In this document: positions 1-8,731 of the stretch, in pieces
Layout of the letters: each line of letters opens with the position of its first letter
Numbering within the stretch: the first letter of the stretch is position 1
From: Taibaiella helva
Lineage (GTDB): Bacteria; Bacteroidota; Bacteroidia; Chitinophagales; Chitinophagaceae
Direction: 5' to 3'
Length of the DNA: 64,000 bases
NCBI RefSeq assembly: GCF_003545695.1
Contig: NZ_QUZZ01000001.1
Location: forward strand, 496,001-560,000
The notes under the pieces: generated by a model
Database searches by the model: none
What the model was told of the DNA's origin: nothing
What the model saw: the letters and a program-made list of their open reading frames with translations, nothing else
Position numbers and translations under genes: made by a program

Positions 1-285
1 CCCTGCTGCGAGGTCTTCGTTCCTACTGCATTTTCACCCAACCAGGATGGTGTGAACGACTACTTCAACCCGCACCTGCAGCCGGGACAGGTAATTGTAA
101 CGATGCGCGTTTACGACCGGTTGGGTAAGCTGGTATACAATAACGGCAATATCGAAAAAGGCTGGAACGGTGCTTATAAGAACGGCGAACCGGCCGCCCT
201 GGATACTTATATGTACTACATCAAGTATTCCTGCACCGATGGTAACAACTATGAAAAGAAAGGGGACGTCGTCCTGCTGCGCTAA
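1..285 (+). CDS. C-terminal end of a T9SS type B (gliding-associated) secreted protein, 5' truncated
   Basis: The reading frame is open from the first base and ends at TAA 283-285. The visible 94 residues start with the type B sorting-domain signature VPTAFSPNQDGVNDYF and continue through VYDRLGKLVY, GWNGAYKNG and a terminal KKGDVVLLR. This is the CHU_C / gliding motility-associated C-terminal domain, which in this phylum directs export through the type IX secretion system and cell-surface attachment. The mature function lies upstream of the window and cannot be judged. A strong intrinsic terminator follows at 337-357, so this is the last gene of its transcript. Family assignment is secure; the protein's role is unknown. 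Confidence 0.9.
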   Translation, partial: PCCEVFVPTAFSPNQDGVNDYFNPHLQPGQVIVTMRVYDRLGKLVYNNGNIEKGWNGAYKNGEPAALDTYMYYIKYSCTDGNNYEKKGDVVLLR

Positions 286-336
286 GATGCCGAAAATAAA
301 ACGCGGTTATCCGCAGAACCATTCTAAATTTGCCGG

Positions 337-357
337 GCCGGAAGGACCGGCTTTTTT
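337..357 (+). terminator. Intrinsic terminator after the T9SS gene
   Basis: A 5-bp stem GCCGG / CCGGC (337-341 and 347-351) with loop AAGGA is followed directly by six T residues. It sits between the stop at 285 and the tilS start at 362, with the T run ending five bases before that start, so tilS may partly depend on read-through or on a promoter inside this short gap. Confidence 0.75.
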
Positions 358-361
358 ATTT

Positions 362-1705
362 ATGATCCTTAAGCGTTTGCAGGCGGTTTTCGCTGCACAG
401 GGGTGGCAGCACAAAAAGATACTGGTAGCGGTAAGCGGCGGAGCGGACAGCATGACTTTGGCTGCGCTGCTGCAACGGATGGGAGCAGAGATTGCCATTG
501 CGCATTGCAACTTCAACCTGAGGGGCGCCGAGTCGGATGCCGATGAGGCCTTCGTCCGCTCCTGGTCGCAGGTAGCGGGCATTCCCGTTCATGTGCAAAA
601 GTTTGATACGCCCGGGCTGCTGAAAGCGCAGGGCGGTAACTTGCAGGAGCTCGCCCGCGACCTGCGCTACGCCTGGTTTGAAACACTGAGGCAGGAGCTG
701 GGCTTCGACCTGGTGGCCACTGCGCATCACCGGCAGGATTCTGTAGAAACCCTGCTGATCAATTTCTTCAGGGGAACCGGCATCGCCGGTTTGCACGGTA
801 TCCTGCCACAGCAGGGTAAGGTGATCCGTCCTTTGCTGGCTTTTACAAAGGAAGAGCTGGAGCAATATGCCCGGGAGCATGCGATCCCCTGGAGAGAAGA
901 CAGCAGCAACTATAAAGACGATTATACCCGCAATGCCATCAGGCAGCACCTGTTACCTGTGGTGCTCGGTATCTTTCCACAGGCCATAGAGCAGCTGACC
1001 GGCAATACGCAGCGTTTCCGGGAGGTAGGGCTGTTGTACGACGAAGCCATCGGCCGCTACCGGAAGAAGCTGATGGAGCAGCGCAGGCAGGATTGGTACC
1101 TGCCGGTGCTGAAGCTGCGGCAGGTGCAGGCCCTGGCTACCGTGCTCTGGGAACTGGTGAAGCCGTTCGGCTTTAATGCAGCACAACTACCCGACATACT
1201 GCACCTGCTCGATGCAGAAACGGGACGCTATGTGGCTGTACCCGACTACCGCATTATCCGCAACCGGAACTTTCTCATCATTACGGCCCGGCATACAGAA
1301 GAAAGCACACATATATTAATAGAAGAAGGGGAGAGTGGGGTAGCTGCTCCTGGCTTTATTCTCAGCCTGAAGCGACAGGTATTCGGTGGAGAACCCGATA
1401 TGGCTCATATCCGCAAGCTGGAACCGGAGGCGCTGTGTGTGGATGCCGGAAAGCTGCATTATCCGCTGGTGCTTCGTCCCTGGAAGACCGGCGATTACTT
1501 CTATCCCCTGGGCAAGCTGCGCAAAAAGAAAAAAGTAAGCCGCTACCTGATCGAGCAGAAAGTGCCTTTGCATGAAAAGGAGCAGGTATGGGTGCTGGAG
1601 AGCGATAAGAAGATCGTTTGGGTGGTAGGCCGGCGTGCAGACGACCGGTTCCGGGTGACCGCACAAACGGCGAACTGCTGTTATTTTTCGGTAAAGCCTC
1701 AATAA
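362..1705 (+). CDS. tilS: tRNA(Ile)-lysidine synthase TilS
   Basis: The 447-aa product should ligate lysine to C34 of tRNA-Ile2 (CAU anticodon) using ATP, converting it to lysidine so that it reads AUA. The N-type ATP pyrophosphatase P-loop SGGADS lies at residues 25-30, and the NLRG and RDLRY segments of the catalytic domain follow. The C-terminal 80 residues (LRPWKTGDYF to GRRADDRFRV) match the TilS C-terminal domain. The frame extends upstream to 170, but that part overlaps the preceding gene and its terminator and does not resemble TilS, so ATG 362 (MILKRLQAVF) is chosen. It is normally an essential single-copy gene. Confidence in function is high. Confidence 0.95.
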   Translation: MILKRLQAVFAAQGWQHKKILVAVSGGADSMTLAALLQRMGAEIAIAHCNFNLRGAESDADEAFVRSWSQVAGIPVHVQKFDTPGLLKAQGGNLQELARDLRYAWFETLRQELGFDLVATAHHRQDSVETLLINFFRGTGIAGLHGILPQQGKVIRPLLAFTKEELEQYAREHAIPWREDSSNYKDDYTRNAIRQHLLPVVLGIFPQAIEQLTGNTQRFREVGLLYDEAIGRYRKKLMEQRRQDWYLPVLKLRQVQALATVLWELVKPFGFNAAQLPDILHLLDAETGRYVAVPDYRIIRNRNFLIITARHTEESTHILIEEGESGVAAPGFILSLKRQVFGGEPDMAHIRKLEPEALCVDAGKLHYPLVLRPWKTGDYFYPLGKLRKKKKVSRYLIEQKVPLHEKEQVWVLESDKKIVWVVGRRADDRFRVTAQTANCCYFSVKPQ

Positions 1706-1743
1706 GGCCTATTTTTTGGCCCCTGTAGTCAGCGAAGAAAAAA

Positions 1744-1824
1744 ATGACAGTTTAAAGACGCTAAAATGACAATCGGGGGACGTTTTGATGACATAATCAT
1801 GACAAACACATATTCAAAATGACA
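1744..1824 (+). promoter_or_regulatory. Phased direct-repeat array (ATGACA-N5), candidate operator of the act-cox operon
   Basis: Between tilS and actA the trinucleotide GAC recurs at exactly 11-bp intervals (1746, 1757, 1768, 1779, 1790, 1801). Four of these six lie inside perfect ATGACA hexamers (1744, 1766, 1788, 1799); the other two are AAGACG (1755) and GGGACG (1777). A further ATGACA is at 1819. On the complementary strand the hexamer reads TGTCAT, and the 1788/1799 pair gives TGTCAT-N5-TGTCAT, the architecture of PhoB/OmpR-type winged-helix operators. The array ends 78 bp before the -7 box of actA. The regulator is not identified, and the role is inferred from the spacing. Confidence 0.55.
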
Positions 1825-1901
1825 ATTAAAAACGCTGAAACCCGCGCCAGTACTGAAAAATTTTTTTTAACGAATGTGTAGAAACTTTGGCGTTCGTGTT
1901 G

Positions 1902-1909
1902 TACTTTTG
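1902..1909 (+). promoter_or_regulatory. Bacteroidota -7 box of the act-cox operon
   Basis: TACTTTTG matches the Bacteroidota sigma-A -7 consensus TAnnTTTG exactly and lies about 50 bases before the actA start. A TTTG at 1886-1889 is too close to be a good -33 element, so an activator bound at 1744-1824 could compensate. Confidence 0.55.
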
Positions 1910-1958
1910 CCCCCACATTAGCCTAAAAAGGATCGTAAAATAAAAAAATAGTTTACAC

Positions 1959-3233
1959 GTGTCTCTATATTTCAGGTCAAAATCATTTTTCAGGCAGGTA
2001 ACTTTTGCTGTTCTTGCGCTCATTTTCACTCTTATTTCTGTTGGTTCCGCATCTGCCCAGGACGGCAAAGCCCTGTTCCAGGCCAACTGCGCCAGCTGCC
2101 ACAACCCCATCAAAGACGCGACTGGTCCGGCTTTGAAAGGCGTGGATAAGCGTGTGCCGAGCAAAGACTGGTTGCACAACTGGGTGCACAATTCCGCTAA
2201 GGTGATTGCCAGCGGCGATAAATACGCCAATGAGCTCTACGCCAAGTGGAACAAGACGGCGATGACCGCTTTCCCCAACCTGTCGGAGCAGGAGATTGAC
2301 GCGATCGTGGCTTATGTGAACAGTGTACCGGATAAGCCTGCAGGACCTGCTGCACCTGCCGGCGGTGGTGGTGGCGAAGAAAAAGACAACACTTGGATGT
2401 ACACCATCATCACGCTGGGCCTGGCGCTGCTGATCTTCATCCTGACCCGTGTAAACAAGACCCTGAATAAAGTTGCTAATGACAAGCAGGGCCTTCCCTC
2501 CAAAAAGGAAACACCGCTGTTCCGCAGCAAAGTAACCATCGCTATTGTTGGTATTATCCTGCTGTGCCTTGCCGGTTACTGGATCGTGAACGGCGCTGTA
2601 AACACAGGCCGTCAGCAGAACTACATGCCGAAGCAACCGATTTTCTACTCCCATAAAGTGCATGCCGGCGTTAACCAGATCAACTGCCAGTATTGCCATG
2701 CCGGCGCCGAGAAGAGCCGCCAGGCGATGATCCCCTCCACCAACGTGTGTATGAACTGTCACAAGCAGATATCCGAATACACCGGCGAGGAGAAGCTGAT
2801 CACTTATGAAGGCAAAGAAGTAAACGGTACTGAAGAGATCCATAAGCTGTACAAAGCTGCAGGCTGGGATCCTGAGAAAAAACAATACATCCGCGATGCA
2901 GCCGGCAATATCAAAGCCACGCCCATCGAGTGGATCAAGATCCACAACCTGCCCGACCATGTTTATTTCAACCACAGCCAGCACGTTGCTGTAGGTAAAG
3001 TACAGTGCCAGACCTGTCACGGCGCAATCCAGGAAATGGATGAAGTGCACCAGGCTGCCGATCTGTCTATGGGCTGGTGTATCAACTGTCACCGCCAGAC
3101 CGCAGTGCAATTCAAAGAAAACGATTACTACAGCATATTCCAGAAGTACCACGACGAAATCAAATCCGGCAAACGTGAAAAAGTAACTGAAGCTGAGCTG
3201 GGTGGTACGGAGTGCCAGAAATGTCACTATTAA
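1959..3233 (+). CDS. actA: Alternative complex III subunit ActA, multiheme cytochrome c
   Basis: The 424-aa exported cytochrome is the heme-bearing electron exit of alternative complex III, the quinol:cytochrome c oxidoreductase that replaces bc1 in many Bacteroidota. Six CxxCH heme sites are visible: CASCH at residues 44-48 in a small N-terminal cytochrome c domain, then CQYCH, CMNCH, CQTCH, CINCH and CQKCH in the C-terminal pentaheme part. A Gly-rich linker and hydrophobic segments separate the two parts. The start is GTG 1959: an in-frame stop lies just upstream and no other start codon precedes the signal peptide, which probably ends at ASA-QD (residues 31-35). First gene of the act-cox operon. 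Confidence 0.93.
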   Translation: MSLYFRSKSFFRQVTFAVLALIFTLISVGSASAQDGKALFQANCASCHNPIKDATGPALKGVDKRVPSKDWLHNWVHNSAKVIASGDKYANELYAKWNKTAMTAFPNLSEQEIDAIVAYVNSVPDKPAGPAAPAGGGGGEEKDNTWMYTIITLGLALLIFILTRVNKTLNKVANDKQGLPSKKETPLFRSKVTIAIVGIILLCLAGYWIVNGAVNTGRQQNYMPKQPIFYSHKVHAGVNQINCQYCHAGAEKSRQAMIPSTNVCMNCHKQISEYTGEEKLITYEGKEVNGTEEIHKLYKAAGWDPEKKQYIRDAAGNIKATPIEWIKIHNLPDHVYFNHSQHVAVGKVQCQTCHGAIQEMDEVHQAADLSMGWCINCHRQTAVQFKENDYYSIFQKYHDEIKSGKREKVTEAELGGTECQKCHY

Positions 3234-3365
3234 TCTGGCAGCCGGCGTTCCGGCGCCGGTCATCTGAAGATATTACCTGAGTACGATTTTAAACAAGCAT
3301 TAAGGTGGGGTATGTGAACGGAGCGCTTTCACATCTGCACATTATCATATTTTCACATCAGACTT

Positions 3366-6300
3366 ATGAGTCAAAAACAATACTGGAAGGGTTTAGAAGA
3401 ACTGGAGCAAACTCCGGAGCATCAGCAGATCATCGAAAACGAGTTTCAGAATGATCTGCCCGTTTTAGGCTTGAGCGACAAGCTGCTGGATGCGACTACC
3501 CCCAGGAGGGACTTCCTGAAATTCCTGGGCTTCAGTACACTTGCTGCTACAGTGGCTGCAAGCTGTGAAATGCCGGTACGCAAAGCAATTCCTTACGCGA
3601 TCAGGCCCGATGCGGAGCTGCTCACGCCCAGTGTCCCCAACTACTACGCTTCCACATTTGTAGATAACGGCGAATCTGTTTCCGTAATTGTAAAGACCCG
3701 TGACGGGCGCCCGATCATGATCGAGCCCAATACGCTCTCTACGATTACCAAAGGCGGTATCAACGCCCGCGTGATCGCCGCAACCTTAAGCCTGTACGAT
3801 AAAGCCCGCCTCCGTCAGCCCCATGTTTCCGGCAAGTCTGTAGATACTTTCGAAAAAGTGGATGCGCCGATTGCACAGGCCCTTTCTTCCGGCGGCGCCA
3901 ACTACCTGGTAACCGGTTCTATCGTAAGCCCCACCACTAAAGAAGTGATCAGCCGCTTCCTGGCCAGATACCCGGGAGCCAAACATATCCAGTACGATCC
4001 GGTATCTTATTCCGGTATGCTGCTGGCCAATGAAATGAGCTATGGCAAGCGTGCGCTGCCCGGTTATCATTTCGACAAAGTACAGACGGTATTCAGCATC
4101 GGCGCCGATTTCCTCGGTTCCTGGCTGAGCCCTGTTGAATTCTCTGCGGCCTTCACCACTACCCGCAAGATCCTGGGTAGGGATGCTAAGAATGCCACGA
4201 TGAGCAAGCATTACCAGGTCGAAGGTATGATGAGCCTTACCGGCGCCAACGCCGATGAGCGCGCTACCTGCAAGCCTTCTGAATATGGCAAGGTGGCAGC
4301 TGCCCTTTACCGCGCCATTACAGGCGGTGCGGCGGTCAGCACCGGTTCGGCCAATGTAGACAAGCTGGTTAAGGCTGCTGCTGCCGATCTGAAAAAAGGC
4401 AATGGCCTGGTGGTATGCGGCAGCAACGATGTAAACGTACAGGTGATCGTGAATGCGATCAACAATGCCATCGGCGCCAATGGTACGACCATCGACTGGA
4501 ACGCGACCACTAATGCAAAACAAGGTATCGATGGCGATATGGTGAACTTTGTGAACGCCCTGGATGCCGGACAAGTAGGCACCGTGCTGTTCCATGGTGT
4601 CAATCCCGCTTACGATTACTTCGACAGCGAGAAATTCAAAAAAGCGCTGGCTAAAGCCAAAGTTTCCGTATCCTTTAACGACAGGATGGATGAGACCACC
4701 CAGCTGTGTACTTATGCTGTACCTGATCACCACTGGCTCGAAAGCTGGGGTGATGCAGAACCCAGGGTTGGCTACTACAGCTTTATCCAGCCGACCATTG
4801 CGCCCCTGTTCAAAACACGCGCCTTCCAGGACAGCCTGCTGAAATGGTCTGGCGCCAGCGAGACTTATCACGATATTTACAACCAGTACTGGGTGTCCAA
4901 GCTGGGCGGCCAGGCCAATTTTGACAAAGCCCTCCAGGACGGTGTTGCAGAGCCCTCCTCTCCTTCAATAGGCGGTGCTTCCTTCAGCGGAAATGTTGAA
5001 GACGCTATTGCTAAAGCGGCCGCTAAAAAAGGTGGAAAGTACGAGGTGATCGTTTACGAATCCCTTGGCCTGGGCTATGGCGGCGCCTGGAGTAATAACC
5101 CATGGCTGCAGGAAATGCCCGACCCGGTAACCAAAGCGACCTGGGATAACTTTATCTGCATGTCGCCCAAAACGGCTAAAGAGCAATTTGACGCTGAGCT
5201 GACCGGCATTAACCAGGTGGTACGCGAAAAGCGTATCGCGAAGGTGAAAGTAGGCGGTAAAGAAGTTGCCCTGCCGATAGTTGTGGTACCCGGTATGCAC
5301 AACGATGTGATCGCTGTTGCGGTAGGCTACGGTCGCGATGCCAAGGTAGGCCGCGCTTCTGTAAACGGTAAGAACACTTACCCGCTGGTAACCTTCAACG
5401 GTCAGACCTTCGAGTATGCCAATGAAGCGAGCATCGAAAAAACAAACGATTTTTATCCCATAGCGATCACTCAGACGCACCACAGCTATGAGAATCGCCC
5501 CATCCTGCGTGAATATACACTGGCCAGCTTTAAGGAAAATCCCCGCGAGCTGATCGAAGACCGCAAAAAGGAGCTGGAACACTATACCCACCTGCACTGG
5601 GAAGGTCATCATCCTGAGGACCCCAATGCAGACGTGGATGAAAAAGCCTTCGAGAAGAATGGTACCATGTACCCTGTGCACGACAAACCCGGTATCAAAT
5701 GGGGTATGTCGATCGACCTGAACACCTGTACCGGTTGCGCCGCCTGCGTGGTTGCCTGCCAGGCCGAGAACAACGTATCGGTAGTCGGTAAGCATGAAGT
5801 GCTGAAATCACAGGAAATGAGCTGGATCCGTATCGACCGTTACTTCAGCGGTAACCCCAACGATCCGGACAGCATCCAAGCGGTATTCCAGCCGATCATG
5901 TGCCAGCACTGCGACAATGCGCCTTGTGAAAACGTTTGCCCGGTATCCGCTACCAACCACAGCAGCGAAGGCTTGAACCAGATGGCTTACAACCGTTGTA
6001 TCGGTACCAAATACTGCGCCAATAACTGCCCTTATAAAGTACGTCGCTTCAACTGGTTCGACTTCAACGGCGCCGACAGCTTTGCCGATAACCTTTACGA
6101 GGACGGTCAGCGCGATGATATCAACGACGACCTGACCCGCATGGTGCTGAACCCGGATGTTACGGTTCGTAGCCGCGGTGTAATGGAAAAATGTTCTTTC
6201 TGCGTACAGCGCCTGCAGGATGCCAAGCTGGCCGCCAAGAAAGAAGGCCACCCGATGAAGGACGGCGCTGCGAAGACTGCCTGCCAGGTAGCCTGCGCAT

Positions 6301-6503
6301 CCAACTGTATCACTTTCGGTAACGTGAACGATAAAGAGAGCGAGATCTACAAAGTACGTTACGAGGACAATAAAGAGCGCGTGTTCTACATGCTGGAGCA
6401 GCTCCACGTATTGCCCAACGTAAGCTACCTGTCCAAGATCCGTAACACCAATACGATTGTGGCCGGTGGTGCAACAGACGAAATGTACAAACAGCATATT
6501 TAA
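3366..6503 (+). CDS. actB: Alternative complex III subunit ActB, molybdopterin-oxidoreductase-like plus Fe-S protein
   Basis: The 1045-aa subunit combines a molybdopterin-oxidoreductase-like domain (about residues 80-700, a fold known to lack the Mo cofactor in this family) with a C-terminal ferredoxin-like region from about residue 785. Cysteine groups visible there are CTGCAACVVAC, CQHCDNAPCENVCP, CANNCP and CSFC...CQVAC, enough for several Fe-S clusters. A twin-arginine motif PRRDFLKFLGF (RR at 47-48) followed by AASC (Cys67) suggests Tat export and possibly lipid anchoring. It lies 132 bp after actA, with only a weak hairpin between. In the complex it faces the periplasm and contacts ActA, ActC and ActE. 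Confidence 0.94.
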   Translation: MSQKQYWKGLEELEQTPEHQQIIENEFQNDLPVLGLSDKLLDATTPRRDFLKFLGFSTLAATVAASCEMPVRKAIPYAIRPDAELLTPSVPNYYASTFVDNGESVSVIVKTRDGRPIMIEPNTLSTITKGGINARVIAATLSLYDKARLRQPHVSGKSVDTFEKVDAPIAQALSSGGANYLVTGSIVSPTTKEVISRFLARYPGAKHIQYDPVSYSGMLLANEMSYGKRALPGYHFDKVQTVFSIGADFLGSWLSPVEFSAAFTTTRKILGRDAKNATMSKHYQVEGMMSLTGANADERATCKPSEYGKVAAALYRAITGGAAVSTGSANVDKLVKAAAADLKKGNGLVVCGSNDVNVQVIVNAINNAIGANGTTIDWNATTNAKQGIDGDMVNFVNALDAGQVGTVLFHGVNPAYDYFDSEKFKKALAKAKVSVSFNDRMDETTQLCTYAVPDHHWLESWGDAEPRVGYYSFIQPTIAPLFKTRAFQDSLLKWSGASETYHDIYNQYWVSKLGGQANFDKALQDGVAEPSSPSIGGASFSGNVEDAIAKAAAKKGGKYEVIVYESLGLGYGGAWSNNPWLQEMPDPVTKATWDNFICMSPKTAKEQFDAELTGINQVVREKRIAKVKVGGKEVALPIVVVPGMHNDVIAVAVGYGRDAKVGRASVNGKNTYPLVTFNGQTFEYANEASIEKTNDFYPIAITQTHHSYENRPILREYTLASFKENPRELIEDRKKELEHYTHLHWEGHHPEDPNADVDEKAFEKNGTMYPVHDKPGIKWGMSIDLNTCTGCAACVVACQAENNVSVVGKHEVLKSQEMSWIRIDRYFSGNPNDPDSIQAVFQPIMCQHCDNAPCENVCPVSATNHSSEGLNQMAYNRCIGTKYCANNCPYKVRRFNWFDFNGADSFADNLYEDGQRDDINDDLTRMVLNPDVTVRSRGVMEKCSFCVQRLQDAKLAAKKEGHPMKDGAAKTACQVACASNCITFGNVNDKESEIYKVRYEDNKERVFYMLEQLHVLPNVSYLSKIRNTNTIVAGGATDEMYKQHI

Positions 6504-6594
6504 TTTTTAGGGTTAACAGTCATTATCATTCAGAATAAAAACTTGGATCCGTTTTTGTAGTTTTTACAGATCTGACATCCAATAATTACACGTT

Positions 6595-8028
6595 ATGCAT
6601 CTTAAATACGAATCGTTTGTTCGGGAGCCCTTGATTAACGGCAATAAGACATACGCTCAGGTAACTGAGGATATCTGTCGCCCGATAGAACAGAAGCCTA
6701 CAAGACTTTGGTATATGGGATTCATCTTCTCATTGCTGCTGCTGGGCTTTGGTGCTTTCTCTGTAACCTGGGAAGTTTACTGGGGTATCGGCACCTGGGG
6801 TATTAACCGTACCGTAGGCTGGGGTTGGGACATCACCAACTTCGTATGGTGGGTAGGTATCGGTCACGCAGGTACCCTCATCTCTGCGATTCTGCTGCTG
6901 TTCCGCCAGGGATGGCGTACCGGTGTAAACCGTGCAGCGGAAGCGATGACCATCTTTGCGGTAATGTGTGCGGGCCAGTTCCCCATCTTCCACATGGGTC
7001 GTGTATGGAATGCCTTCTATGTATTGCCGCTGCCCAACACCCGCGGCGCCCTGTGGCCCAACTTCAACTCAGCGCTGCTATGGGACGTATTTGCGATCTC
7101 TACTTACTTTACTGTTTCCCTGTTATTCTGGTATTCCGGCCTGGTGCCCGACTTTGCTACCATCCGCGACAGGGCCAAGACCAAGCTGCGCAAAAAACTG
7201 TATGGTGTTGCCTCTTTCGGCTGGACCGGCACCGCCAAGAACTGGCAGCGTTTTGAGGCCCTTTCCCTGGTGCTCGCAGGCCTGTCTACACCTCTGGTAC
7301 TTTCCGTACACACGATCGTATCTTTCGACTTTGCTACCTCTGTTATTCCCGGCTGGCACGCCACCATCTTCCCGCCTTACTTTGTTGCGGGTGCAGTATT
7401 CTCCGGCTTCGCGATGGTAAATACCCTCCTGGTGCTGGTGCGTAAAATCTTCCGCCTGGAAGATTACATCACCATCGGTCATATCGAGGCGATGAACAAG
7501 GTAATTGTACTGACCGGTTCTATCGTAGGTGTCGCTTACCTTACCGAGCTCTTTATGGCCTGGTACAGCCAGGTGGTATACGAGCAGGAAGCATTCAAGT
7601 GGCGCGTGCTTGGTCCCTACTGGTGGAGCTACTGGGCAATGATGGCCTGTAACGTGGTATCGCCCCAGTTCTTCTGGTTCAAGAAGCTGCGTCGTAATAT
7701 CGTGTTTACGTTCCTCCTGTCTATCGTGGTGAATATCGGTATGTGGTTCGAGCGCTTCGTGATCATTGTAACCTCCCTGTACCGCGATTACCTGCCCTCC
7801 AGCTGGACTTACTACAGCCCCACCTGGACAGAAATGGGCTTCTATATCGGCACCTTCGGACTGTTCTTTACCTGCTTCTTCCTGTTTGCCAAATACTTCC
7901 CGGTTGTCGCTATTGCGGAGATCAAGTTTACCCTGAAAACTTCAGGCGACAATTACAAACGCGAAATGCAGGCCCTGGATGAGAAAACCGTTGAGGAATT
8001 TATTCACGTGGCAGAACACGCGCACTAA
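6595..8028 (+). CDS. actC: Alternative complex III subunit ActC, NrfD-like quinol-oxidising membrane protein
   Basis: The 477-aa protein is strongly hydrophobic, with about ten predicted membrane helices, and belongs to the NrfD/PsrC family. Together with ActF it forms the membrane core of the complex, and ActC is the subunit expected to carry the menaquinol site. Conserved-looking stretches include VWWVGIGHAGTLISA and QFPIFHMGRVWNAFY. It starts at ATG 6595, 91 bp after actB, and ends in a charged cytoplasmic tail (EEFIHVAEHAH). Assignment rests on family features and on the intact act gene order. Confidence 0.93.
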   Translation: MHLKYESFVREPLINGNKTYAQVTEDICRPIEQKPTRLWYMGFIFSLLLLGFGAFSVTWEVYWGIGTWGINRTVGWGWDITNFVWWVGIGHAGTLISAILLLFRQGWRTGVNRAAEAMTIFAVMCAGQFPIFHMGRVWNAFYVLPLPNTRGALWPNFNSALLWDVFAISTYFTVSLLFWYSGLVPDFATIRDRAKTKLRKKLYGVASFGWTGTAKNWQRFEALSLVLAGLSTPLVLSVHTIVSFDFATSVIPGWHATIFPPYFVAGAVFSGFAMVNTLLVLVRKIFRLEDYITIGHIEAMNKVIVLTGSIVGVAYLTELFMAWYSQVVYEQEAFKWRVLGPYWWSYWAMMACNVVSPQFFWFKKLRRNIVFTFLLSIVVNIGMWFERFVIIVTSLYRDYLPSSWTYYSPTWTEMGFYIGTFGLFFTCFFLFAKYFPVVAIAEIKFTLKTSGDNYKREMQALDEKTVEEFIHVAEHAH

Positions 8029-8104
8029 TTAAAAACTAAAAATTAAAAAGTTGAAACAACCTGTTTTTTGACTTTTTGCTTTCTGACTTTTGAATTGATA
8101 AGAA

Positions 8105-8689
8105 ATGGCTGTTAAAAAATTTGCAGTAGCCTGTTACGACGACGAAGCGGTATTGTTTCCCGCAGTGGATAAAGTACGCAACAGCGGTTACAAGCTGCAC
8201 GATGTTTATACTCCCTTCCCCGTACACGGGCTGGACGTAGCGCTGGGACAAAAAGAAACAGATCTGCATATCGCTGGCTTCTGCTACGGTATTACCGGTA
8301 CAGCTACGGCCCTGGGCTTTATGAGCTGGATCTTTACCAAAGACTGGTCGATCAACTATGGCGGTAAGCCTTTCTTTGCCCTTCCGGCCTTCATTCCCAT
8401 CACTTTCGAGCTGACGGTAATGTTTGCTGCTGTAGGTATGGTATTGACCTACTGCTACCTGAACCAGATCATGCCCGGCGTAAAGAAGCATATATTTCAT
8501 CCGCGCCAGACCGACGATCTGTTCGTGATCGTGATGGAGATCACCGATCCTGCTTCAGAAGGAGAGATCGTTGATTTTCTCAAGACGACCGGCGCTATTG
8601 AAACCGATGTACAGGTAGCGGAAGAAGGCTGGTGGTACGGCTGGTGGCACAAGGAAGAAAAGTATCAGAACCAAAAACAACTTGCATAG
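8105..8689 (+). CDS. actD: Alternative complex III subunit ActD (DUF3341)
   Basis: The 194-aa protein has an N-terminal soluble part with VYTPFPVHGLD, two hydrophobic segments (about residues 55-75 and 95-120) and a C-terminal soluble domain, the usual layout of ActD. It has no heme or Fe-S motif and is regarded as a structural membrane subunit. The 76-bp gap before it is very AT-rich and shows no terminator. Position between actC and actE agrees with the conserved order. Confidence 0.92.
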   Translation: MAVKKFAVACYDDEAVLFPAVDKVRNSGYKLHDVYTPFPVHGLDVALGQKETDLHIAGFCYGITGTATALGFMSWIFTKDWSINYGGKPFFALPAFIPITFELTVMFAAVGMVLTYCYLNQIMPGVKKHIFHPRQTDDLFVIVMEITDPASEGEIVDFLKTTGAIETDVQVAEEGWWYGWWHKEEKYQNQKQLA

Positions 8690-8731
8690 TAAAATTTGCT
8701 GATGGGCGCAGCCTATTATTGAATCATAAAC

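Noticed and set aside
170-361. Upstream extension of tilS to a start at 170
   Set aside because: It runs through the end of the T9SS gene and its terminator and has no TilS-like sequence; ATG 362 begins the conserved domain.
3241-3259. Hairpin after actA as a terminator
   Set aside because: The stem is short (6 bp) and no T run follows; it is probably a weak intra-operon structure.
1983-3263. Long minus-strand frame opposite actA
   Set aside because: It mirrors actA and has no recognisable motif; the plus frame has six heme motifs and a signal peptide.
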